DNA of 64,000 bases from Deltaproteobacteria bacterium (lineage in GTDB: Bacteria; Myxococcota_A; Polyangia; JAAYKL01): positions 1 through 64,000 of the forward strand of contig JAFGXQ010000164.1 in the NCBI GenBank assembly GCA_016936575.1, written 5' to 3'. The notes under the pieces were generated by a model. It was not told the origin of the DNA and did not search any database. It saw nothing but the letters and a program-made list of their open reading frames with translations. Shown one piece after another: positions 46,924 to 55,347 of this stretch. A program made the translations under genes and the position numbers. How positions within the stretch are numbered: position 1 is the first letter of the stretch; each line of letters begins with the position of its first letter.

Positions 46924-48033
46924 ATGACCTATCAGAATGCAACGTTTTTTTTCGTGTCCGGCACCGGCAATTCATTTCGCGCCGCTTCCTGGATGGCCAC
47001 CCGAGCTAAATCCAATGGTGCACGCACACAAATAGTTCCGGTTGAGTTGGCGGCGGAGGCGCACCTTGAAAGGGGAAACACGCAGTTGGTGGGTATTTAT
47101 CATCCGGCCCATGGACTGATGCCTCCGTGGTCGATGATTCACTTTTTAGTATTCAAACTGCCGCGAGGACAAGGGGCCCACGGAGTGGTCGTTTCCACCC
47201 GCGGCGGAATACCGATAGGTCCAGTGGTGATTCCCGGCGGCAGCGGCCTCAGTCTTTTCTTTCCTTTGCTGATTCTGCTGCTGAAAGGATACAACATTCG
47301 CGGCGGTATCGGCATCGACATGCCCTGCAATGTGCTGAATATTCACTGGGGAGTTACCAAATCCAGCGCCGACAGGGTACTCCGTACCAGAACACGCAAC
47401 CACCAGCGTCTCGAATATGCCATATTTTCAAACAAGCGCTTTTTTTCCATGCGAAATCTGCTTTGGGAACTAATCTGGTGCATTCCCTTCGCATTGTACC
47501 CCGCGCTGCCGCTTTTATACCTAGTCGTCAGCCGGGTATTCATGGCCAAGGTGATGTTCGCCGATACCACATGCAAACAGTGCGGCGCATGTGCCCGACA
47601 CTGTCCACGGGGCGCCATCGAGATAAAAAATAAAAAGCCGATGCGGCTATTGTGGAGTCACCGCTGCGAAGCATGCATGCGTTGCATGGGGTTTTGCAGA
47701 CACAAATCCGTCCAGGCGAGTCACAGCTGGGCGGTTGTCACGGCATACCTCACATCATGGATTTCGTCAGACTGGATTGCGCAGCAACTCGCAAGCAGAA
47801 TTCCGGCGATGTCCCGTATCCCGTTCCCTCTCCCTACATGGCTCACAGAACCGCTGAACATGTTGATCACCTTTGCTGCTCTCATCGTGCTGTACTATCT
47901 TTTTTATCACCTCCTGAAGCTGAACCCCATAAAAACATTCTTCTCCTACACCACGCTCACCAAGCTGTACCGACGCCGATATCACGAACCAAATACACGG
48001 GCACGCGACATGACCCACATCCGAAACCTCTGA
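46924..48033 (+). CDS. EFR1-family ferrodoxin (flavodoxin-like + 2x 4Fe-4S)
   Basis: FFFVSGTGNSFRAA; CKQCGACARHCPRGAI and CEACMRCMGFCRHKSV. Confidence 0.9.
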   Translation: MTYQNATFFFVSGTGNSFRAASWMATRAKSNGARTQIVPVELAAEAHLERGNTQLVGIYHPAHGLMPPWSMIHFLVFKLPRGQGAHGVVVSTRGGIPIGPVVIPGGSGLSLFFPLLILLLKGYNIRGGIGIDMPCNVLNIHWGVTKSSADRVLRTRTRNHQRLEYAIFSNKRFFSMRNLLWELIWCIPFALYPALPLLYLVVSRVFMAKVMFADTTCKQCGACARHCPRGAIEIKNKKPMRLLWSHRCEACMRCMGFCRHKSVQASHSWAVVTAYLTSWISSDWIAQQLASRIPAMSRIPFPLPTWLTEPLNMLITFAALIVLYYLFYHLLKLNPIKTFFSYTTLTKLYRRRYHEPNTRARDMTHIRNL

Positions 48034-48057
48034 ACCCAACACCTGCGGGTTGCCACC

Positions 48058-48801
48058 TCACTGCGCCGCTGTTCCATGGGTATGAGAATGCGCTTTTAAA
48101 AACAAAGTGGGGTTCAAGTAGCCGTCCGTTTTCACACTGTAGGCGCCGCCGATTGGCATGAAGGCCTTATGCCGCATCTCAAAATGCAAGTGCGCCGCAT
48201 ACAATCCGTCGCAGTTTCCCATGGTGCCGATGGGATCGCCCTTTTTTACCATCGCTCCCGGTCTCACATACACGTCGATTAAATGGGCGTACAGCGAATC
48301 GATATACTCCGGAGCCTCTTTACTGCCGATGTTGTGTAAAATGCGTACGACGTTTCCCCACCCCAGTTGAATATCTTCGGTAAAAAATACCACGCCGTTC
48401 GCCACTGCGTAAATCGGATCTCCCAAATCGCTGTCTCCGCCGCCCACACCGTTCCAGTCTTCTCCCAGATGAAAATTCTTCCCGAACGGTTGTGCATCGT
48501 AATATCCTCCGGCATCGGGTGCCCCCACCGGAAACACGAACGTATCCGCCACCGGGCAATTCAACATGAAGCGTTGGGCGTCAGTCAGATGAACCGACGG
48601 ACGCACCGCATTCGCAGCGACTTCCTCTAAACCCTCAGCGACCGCTTGCCCGCTGTACTGTACCGCTTCGTACATATAGAGTATCGAAACACCGGACACT
48701 TGTTGAACGACTTCCTCATCTTGATTTTCTGCGGTCACCGCAACCGACCAGACCGCCGCAGCAACGCCAAGACCGAGAACCATGGCAATACTCATTTTCA
48801 T
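48058..48801 (-). CDS. M23-family metallopeptidase-like protein
   Basis: HLGEDWNG, DPIYAVANGVVFF, SLYAHLIDVYVRPGAMVKKGDPIGTMGNC, AHLHFEMR. Confidence 0.88.
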   Translation of the reverse strand: MKMSIAMVLGLGVAAAVWSVAVTAENQDEEVVQQVSGVSILYMYEAVQYSGQAVAEGLEEVAANAVRPSVHLTDAQRFMLNCPVADTFVFPVGAPDAGGYYDAQPFGKNFHLGEDWNGVGGGDSDLGDPIYAVANGVVFFTEDIQLGWGNVVRILHNIGSKEAPEYIDSLYAHLIDVYVRPGAMVKKGDPIGTMGNCDGLYAAHLHFEMRHKAFMPIGGAYSVKTDGYLNPTLFLKAHSHTHGTAAQ

Positions 48802-48972
48802 CGCACGCTCCTTTCATCTGCTCTGCGAGCCATGCGATGCACGGAGCGATCCAATCGTCCAAAAATGTCATATCATCCAAAAAACAACCGATTTTTCAAA
48901 AGGAATGGTCGAATAGACCGATGTTCAAAATGGATAAAAAGGTAATGTACGTTTACAAAATGTAACGCGCTT

Positions 48973-50088
48973 TCACCTACGCCTTGCCCCCGCTTTTCCC
49001 ACCGCCATTCTCTCGAACAGGGCATCGTATCGCGACGCCAGATGATTCATCGAAAACTGGCGGCAATGGTGGTGTAGTTCACCTCGCTCGCTGTCATCAA
49101 GCGGTGTCCAGGCAGCAATGCGCGCTGCGGCGTCTTCCAACCCATCGTACAACCCCCGCTCCTGCCAGGAAGCAGGCACGATCTCAGGATAGGCCAAACG
49201 CCTGGGAAACAAGGGCGCACACCCGGCCGACATGGCCTCCACCGCGGCGATCCCGAAATTCTCCTGGATTGCAGCGCTGAATGCGATATCTGCGCGTGAC
49301 AGCCACCGTTCGTAGGCAATTGACGATTCAGCATACCCGGAAAAAACAATCTGCAATGGGAACTCCTGCTCAATCCGGATCATATCTGAATGAGGGACGG
49401 TCGCGCGATCACCCAGCAACAGCAGCAGAAACGGCGTTCCCTGCTTCCGCAGCAAACGCAGCAGCGCCAGAAACACGTTCGGTTGCTTGTCGTACTCCCA
49501 ACGGTGGTTCCACAGTAGCACCGGCCCCGCATGTGGCGAGCGCTCGTTCGCCCGAGCAGCCGCAACACGGTCGGACAACTGAACCCCAGGGTAGAGCACC
49601 TCGCTCTTTTCGGCCAGTCGAGAGACGATCCAACCCGGCTTGAAATCGGGTAGACGTAGGACGAACGCGTCTGCCGCCTGAAGCAATGCGGTTCGATGAA
49701 AATTCGTGTTAAACACCACCCGGTCGGCGGCAAGCATCGACAGCAAATCTGTCATCACATAATTCGCATCGGGTTCGCTGCCGTCCTCGAGGGGATATGT
49801 GAGCTGATTTTCGTGCATGTATTGTACCAGCGGCACCTCTGTTTTCCATAGTCCCTGAAGCTCCGCCAGGTTCACCATATCAGAGGCCACAATCAAGTCG
49901 TACGCTTCAGGAACACTCAACATGTTGTAAAACGCCGGCGCGGCCCCGCGGGTACGCCACTTCCAAAACCGATCGGGAAGCGAAAACAGCTCCAGGCTAT
50001 GCCGAGAATAACTGATGAGCCCGTCGACAAACCGTTTGTGCGATCCCCCGTAAAACGGCTCCAGGTATGCAATCCGCAACGCATTCAT
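48973..50088 (-). CDS. DUF3524 glycosyltransferase, tRNA-queuosine alpha-mannosyltransferase-like
   Basis: RIAYLEPFYGGSHKRFVDGL, QYMHENQLTYPL, RVVFNTNFHRTALL, NHRWEYDKQPNVFLALL. Confidence 0.85.
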   Translation of the reverse strand: MNALRIAYLEPFYGGSHKRFVDGLISYSRHSLELFSLPDRFWKWRTRGAAPAFYNMLSVPEAYDLIVASDMVNLAELQGLWKTEVPLVQYMHENQLTYPLEDGSEPDANYVMTDLLSMLAADRVVFNTNFHRTALLQAADAFVLRLPDFKPGWIVSRLAEKSEVLYPGVQLSDRVAAARANERSPHAGPVLLWNHRWEYDKQPNVFLALLRLLRKQGTPFLLLLLGDRATVPHSDMIRIEQEFPLQIVFSGYAESSIAYERWLSRADIAFSAAIQENFGIAAVEAMSAGCAPLFPRRLAYPEIVPASWQERGLYDGLEDAAARIAAWTPLDDSERGELHHHCRQFSMNHLASRYDALFERMAVGKAGARRR

Positions 50089-50177
50089 ATCCGCAACCTA
50101 CCACTCGCTCCCTTTCGAAAAAACCTAAATCGAATGCCCGCATGTACGATGAATCTTTTTTTTTGAAGCCTTTCAAG

Positions 50178-50196
50178 ATGTAAAACGTCTTTACAT
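50178..50196. promoter_or_regulatory. Dyad ATGTAAA-ACGTC-TTTACAT
   Basis: Perfect 7-bp arms; core TGTAAA-N5-TTTACA, in a divergent intergenic region. Confidence 0.65.
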
Positions 50197-50252
50197 TTCA
50201 GAAACGGCGTGCCTCGTACTGCAAACGCCCATCATTGTCGAAGGAGGAGAAT

Positions 50253-52109
50253 GTGACATACCGTCTGCTGCTGTTGAATGAGGACCACCCGGTCACCCGG
50301 TTTTCTCTTGCGGGCGAAACGACCATTGGGCGGTCTTCGGATTGTACCGTTCAAATGCTCGACACCAGATTTTCCAGGAATCACGCCGTTATTGAAGAAC
50401 GAAAAGACGGCGTCTGGCTGCGCGACACCCACAGTCGCAACGGCACTTTCCTGAACGGCATGCCCGTCACTGAGGCGATTCGTCTCTCAAACGAGGATCG
50501 CATTCAAATCGGCAACCATGCATTTGTATTCAACCCAGGAATCGAATTGCTGACAGTCGGTAGCGCCGATTCAGTCATTCTGTTGCCCCACACCTCAGTC
50601 GATGACGTCGCCTGTCACAGTGCACCGCCGGCGGCCCCATCGCCCCAGGCGCTTCAGGTGATTCATCAAATGACACTGCAACTGCTTACCCGGCTTCAGG
50701 TTCCTCACTTGCTGCAGGGGATCCTCGAACAGGTGATGTCGGTGTTTTCCGCCGACAGAGGTTTCATTCTGATCCGGCAATCTGAACAACAATGGCATGC
50801 TGCAGCGGTGAAAAGCGACGGCCGCGCCATGGGCCTCAGCCAGGCGCTGCTGCACCGGGTGATTCAATCCGGCGCGCCAATCCGCTTCAGCAATGGCATT
50901 GATGAGGTCTCATTCGCAGAGGCGAAAAGCATTGTTGAACACAACCTGCGCTCCGTAATGATGGCGCCACTGGCGATGGATGATACCTTGCTCGGCGTGA
51001 TCCAAATCGACACTCACCGCCGGGACGCGTATTCCTCTATGCATCTTCAGGAACTGGCGGCGATTACGCAAACCGCGTCACTACTACTGCATCGGGCAAA
51101 AGAACATGAAAGAACGCAACAAAAACTGCGTTCTCTCGAGGCGCGGCAAAAACGGTACGAACACTCATTCGTCGGTAGCTCTCCGGAGGTCGCTGCACTG
51201 CTTACATCGACCCGACAGGCGGCCCGTACCGACGCGAGAATTCTGATTGAAGGTGAAAGCGGTACCGGAAAAGAACTGATCGCTCGCATGATACACAATG
51301 AGTCGAAACGGCGGGAAGGCCCGTTTATTGCCATCAACTGTGCCGCCATTCCCGAGACGCTCATCGAAAGCGAGCTGTTCGGACATGACAAAGGTGCATT
51401 CACTGACGCCACCAAACAAAAATCCGGTGCGTTCGAACTGGCCAACAACGGAACCCTGTTTCTCGACGAAGTGGGAGAGCTTCCCGCTTTAACACAGGCT
51501 AAACTACTTCGGGTGCTTCAGGAACAATGTTTTTACCGCCTTGGCAGTGAGCGACCCACTCGTGTGGATATCCGCATTATTGCAGCAACCAACCGCAATC
51601 TGGCTGCGCGGGTAAATGAGGGCTGCTTTCGTTCGGACCTTTTCTTTCGACTGAACGTGGTGACGTTACACATTCCGCCCCTGCGCGACCGTATGGATGA
51701 TCTCGCCGACCTGTGCGCTCATATCTTACAGCGCCATGCCGCCGCCATGGGCGTTTCGGTACCCGCGCTCTCCCCTGCCGCACTTTCCAAACTGCAGGCG
51801 TACCAATGGCCGGGCAATGTGAGGGAACTTCAGAACACCCTGGAGCGGGCGCTGGTATTTCTAGAGGGAAAAGAACTACACCCGACCCATCTCGCCGTCG
51901 GCAGTGGTGTCAATCCATCAGCAGACCGACTACCCGAAAATCTTGCCGACGCCCTCCAGGAAGTAGAAATCAAACTCATTCAAAAGGCACTGCAGAAAAC
52001 CCGCGGTCGAAAAAAAGCGGCGTGTGAGCGACTGGGCATCTCCAGGCCCACGCTCGATAAAAAACTCGCCTTATACGGCGACGCCTTAATGCAAGGGAGC
52101 GTTCTATGA
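50253..52109 (+). CDS. FHA-GAF-sigma-54 interaction domain-Fis transcriptional regulator
   Basis: FHA (TIGRSSDCTVQMLDTRFSRNHA..SRNGTFLNG), GAF, ESGTGKELIARMIH, GAFTDA loop, LFLDEVGEL, C-terminal Fis HTH. GTG start with AAGGAGG RBS. Confidence 0.94.
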   Translation: MTYRLLLLNEDHPVTRFSLAGETTIGRSSDCTVQMLDTRFSRNHAVIEERKDGVWLRDTHSRNGTFLNGMPVTEAIRLSNEDRIQIGNHAFVFNPGIELLTVGSADSVILLPHTSVDDVACHSAPPAAPSPQALQVIHQMTLQLLTRLQVPHLLQGILEQVMSVFSADRGFILIRQSEQQWHAAAVKSDGRAMGLSQALLHRVIQSGAPIRFSNGIDEVSFAEAKSIVEHNLRSVMMAPLAMDDTLLGVIQIDTHRRDAYSSMHLQELAAITQTASLLLHRAKEHERTQQKLRSLEARQKRYEHSFVGSSPEVAALLTSTRQAARTDARILIEGESGTGKELIARMIHNESKRREGPFIAINCAAIPETLIESELFGHDKGAFTDATKQKSGAFELANNGTLFLDEVGELPALTQAKLLRVLQEQCFYRLGSERPTRVDIRIIAATNRNLAARVNEGCFRSDLFFRLNVVTLHIPPLRDRMDDLADLCAHILQRHAAAMGVSVPALSPAALSKLQAYQWPGNVRELQNTLERALVFLEGKELHPTHLAVGSGVNPSADRLPENLADALQEVEIKLIQKALQKTRGRKKAACERLGISRPTLDKKLALYGDALMQGSVL

Positions 52110-53488
52110 ATATAGTATGCCCCAACTGTCACGAATCGCTCCCAGTCGAAGCCGGAACGCGGATTCAACGATGCCGTTTCTGTGAATTTGAAATCAATAT
52201 CTCCAGCGTGAACACGACGCCGGGTACATTGTACACAACCGCGCTCGAGGATCTGAGCGGCCGCGTCATCGGAGATTATCGAATCGACCAGTTTGTGGGC
52301 ATGGGCGGCATGGGAGTGGTGTATCGCGGAGTGCACCTGAAAACAAACCACGAGGTAGCGGTTAAACTTCTCAATCCCCAATCCACGGGAGCGACGCCCT
52401 CGAGCGACGTCGACAACGAAATTGTTCAGCGGTTCAAACGGGAAGCAGACGCTCTGAAGCGACTGGAACACCCCAATATTGTCAAACTGCTGGATGCGGG
52501 CGAGCATGATCACATTCACTATCTGGTGACCGAGTACATGAATGGAAAAGATTTGGCAAAGGTGCTTCGGACAGAACGTCCATCCCCTGAACGTATCACA
52601 AAAATACTCGTTCAAGTGTGTGACGCACTGCAGTTTGCACATGAACACGGCGTGGTTCACCGCGACATCAAACCCGCGAATATTCTTGTCACTGACGATG
52701 TCGTGAAGGTGCTTGACTTCGGTTTGGCACATGTTGCGCAGAACACCACGGCCGGCGCTTCGCTGACTCGCACCGATGTCGCCATGGGCACGTTCAACTA
52801 TCTGTCGCCGGAGCAGCGAATCAATGCCAAGCTGGTGGACGCCCGTTCGGATATTTTTTCACTTGGGGTGGTGTTTTACGAGCTGCTGACCGGAACCCTT
52901 CCATTGGGTCGATTCGACCCTCCCAGTCGTCATTCCACGCTGAGGAAACGCGCTGTTGATAAAATTGTCTTACGGTGTCTCGAAAGCAATCCCGACAAAA
53001 GATACCCCAGCGCCGCAGCGCTGAAGCAAGATATTGCGCACACACTCAAGTCGGAACGAAGGTTTCCGACGGTGATTGTTGCCGCTGCAGCGATCGCGAT
53101 GTTTGTGTTCGGCGCCGCCGCGGCACTTGCGATGATAAATGATATGTCTCCTCACAAACCCGATAGCGACACCGAAGCGATCGTTTTTGTGACACCATCG
53201 GTTCAACTTCCCCGGAGTCACGCGGTGTCTGCGCCGAATATCCACCGCGACAAATTGAAGATCGTCGCTGACAGATCGCGGTCGGCTTTCACTTTTCAAA
53301 AAGCAAAAGAAGCAGAACCCGCAATAAAAAGGATACAAAAATCGCAACCGCGCCGGATTCAGAAAATAACTGCGGGATTTGACGCTTTTCGAAAAAAACC
53401 GACCGAAAAAGACAAAATTCTGTTCGACAAAAAGAGCGATAAAAAACGAACCGAAAAAAGTGCAGCGCTCCTAACTGATATTCTGTAG
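52106..53488 (+). CDS. Ser/Thr protein kinase with N-terminal zinc ribbon
   Basis: CPNCHESL...CRFCEFEI; IDQFVGMGGMGVVYRG; VVHRDIKPANILV; KVLDFGLA; TM helix. Confidence 0.95.
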   Translation: MNIVCPNCHESLPVEAGTRIQRCRFCEFEINISSVNTTPGTLYTTALEDLSGRVIGDYRIDQFVGMGGMGVVYRGVHLKTNHEVAVKLLNPQSTGATPSSDVDNEIVQRFKREADALKRLEHPNIVKLLDAGEHDHIHYLVTEYMNGKDLAKVLRTERPSPERITKILVQVCDALQFAHEHGVVHRDIKPANILVTDDVVKVLDFGLAHVAQNTTAGASLTRTDVAMGTFNYLSPEQRINAKLVDARSDIFSLGVVFYELLTGTLPLGRFDPPSRHSTLRKRAVDKIVLRCLESNPDKRYPSAAALKQDIAHTLKSERRFPTVIVAAAAIAMFVFGAAAALAMINDMSPHKPDSDTEAIVFVTPSVQLPRSHAVSAPNIHRDKLKIVADRSRSAFTFQKAKEAEPAIKRIQKSQPRRIQKITAGFDAFRKKPTEKDKILFDKKSDKKRTEKSAALLTDIL

Positions 53489-55201
53489 CTTCTCTTTGAT
53501 GGACACCATCGAGTGATATGCGTCAACCAACGCCTGCCAATGCATTTCAAATCGTCGCATAAAATCGTCTGCCGCTTCCGCCATGCCGAGGGTTCGTACG
53601 ATGCGGGCGCACCAAACCCCGACATTCTGATGACGATGGAGTTGATACAAGTGATACAAAAGGCGCGCTTTGGCCTGGTTGTAGTCTTCCCGCATTTCAA
53701 TGCCGGCCAGGTAGGAATAGGTGTAAAATCCGGGGTGAATATTCGCCCGTTCCGCCGCCACCGCTTTCGCTTCTTTCCATTGTTGCGTTTCGCAAAGGAA
53801 ATCCGCATACCATTTGAGCTGGCTAGGCTGTCTCAATGTAATATTTTTTGCTGCGATAAAATCTTTTTGGGCTGCGTCGAAATTACCCAGTGCGGAATGG
53901 AACACGGCCCGCCTGGAAAACGTCATCGAGTTGTCGGGGTTGTCTTCCACTGCGCGATCAAAATACATTTTGGCTGTTGTCACGTCCTGTAGCCCTGCAT
54001 AACAATTGCCGAGCAGCAGATTCACGTTGGAACGGAAGTTCTCCGGAGTTGCCACACGCTTGATACACGTCATGGCTTCCTGATATTTTTCAACGCGAAT
54101 CAAATACCGCGCCATTGCCAGTTGAACTGCAGTGTTCACAGGATGAGTGTTTTCAACTTGTTCAAGCAACTGTTGTTGTGCGAGGTCATCCAGGTCAGTG
54201 GCTCTCAATCGCTGAATCTGGGCAACGGCCGCTTTGGAATCGGTGCTTAGTGAACAATCGTACGGCGGCATCGGCAACGCAGGTGCTTGCTGCGTTTCAT
54301 GCGATTCACTGCTCTCCACCGCACTTTTCACCATATCTGCAATTTTGTGCGGGACACGTACCGGAAACGGCTCCCATTGCGGTTCTTCATCACCGTGCCG
54401 AAAGTCGGCAAGGGATACGAGCGCACGCCACAAACTTTCCAGACGCTGGAAAAAAAATTCGGAGTACAGACCCTGTTGTTCTTCGTACGCAACATCACGT
54501 ATCAACGAGCTGTCAAAGGGCTTTGAAACCGAACTGTCCAGTTGCAAGCTGAACTTCGAATTCATTGCATCAAGTATGGGTGCATTGTGAAAAAGAGCAC
54601 GCTGTGTCAGCAACACTGACTGACTTCGATACCGGCGAACGTGTTGAAGGATGCGCTCGTTATAACTGAGCCACATTTCCGCTGCCAATGTCGGACGCTG
54701 CCAGAAAACAATGCTGTCCTCTTTCTCGGGATGATCTGAAAATTGATGCACCATCTGTCGGCTGTGGCGATTCAACAGCGATTCAACACAACTGCTCCAA
54801 TGACGCACAATAAACACATACCCGCCTTCATCCTGCAGCACATGATTCCATTGCGGTAAAAAAAGACTGGCCCTGGGATCTTTCATACCGAATTGCGACG
54901 CCGCATCAAAGCGCATGTCCGCATAATGTGCAAACGCTGACAAATCACATTTCAACATGCACTCATCATGAAAGCGCCAGGAGGTAAAAGAACGTTTCAA
55001 CTGGCTATCGTGCAGCCGTACAGCATTCCAATCCTCAAAATACCCCTTCATATTGCTGATATCCGGAGCGATAAGGTTCTCCCCCAAATTCAAACCGGCG
55101 TCATGCATATAATGTGCAAGCGACGAGGTACCACTTCGATGGAACCCGGTTATCACAATCGCTTTTCTATGATTGTCCCGGTGAGAAATATTTGTATTCA
55201 T
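53471..55201 (-). CDS. Sulfotransferase-domain protein with C-terminal TPRs
   Basis: AIVITGFHRSGTSSLAHYMHDAGLNLGENL (PAPS 5' loop); TPR-like C-terminus; ATG at 55201 favoured. Confidence 0.85.
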   Translation of the reverse strand: MNTNISHRDNHRKAIVITGFHRSGTSSLAHYMHDAGLNLGENLIAPDISNMKGYFEDWNAVRLHDSQLKRSFTSWRFHDECMLKCDLSAFAHYADMRFDAASQFGMKDPRASLFLPQWNHVLQDEGGYVFIVRHWSSCVESLLNRHSRQMVHQFSDHPEKEDSIVFWQRPTLAAEMWLSYNERILQHVRRYRSQSVLLTQRALFHNAPILDAMNSKFSLQLDSSVSKPFDSSLIRDVAYEEQQGLYSEFFFQRLESLWRALVSLADFRHGDEEPQWEPFPVRVPHKIADMVKSAVESSESHETQQAPALPMPPYDCSLSTDSKAAVAQIQRLRATDLDDLAQQQLLEQVENTHPVNTAVQLAMARYLIRVEKYQEAMTCIKRVATPENFRSNVNLLLGNCYAGLQDVTTAKMYFDRAVEDNPDNSMTFSRRAVFHSALGNFDAAQKDFIAAKNITLRQPSQLKWYADFLCETQQWKEAKAVAAERANIHPGFYTYSYLAGIEMREDYNQAKARLLYHLYQLHRHQNVGVWCARIVRTLGMAEAADDFMRRFEMHWQALVDAYHSMVSIKEKLQNIS

Positions 55202-55347
55202 ATAAAAACGATGCGACAAGTGTCGCCAACCCGTCAACCGGATTCGTTTAAAAAAACAATAAAACACTGTAAACATCTGAACGAATGGGAGAGAATAGCG
55301 CATAATACAAACTGGAATGGACGATTCACAATATTGGAGGAACAACC

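Noticed and set aside
48033-48051. Terminator AACCC...GGGTT between convergent genes
   Set aside because: Only 5-bp arms with a 9-nt loop and no T-run.
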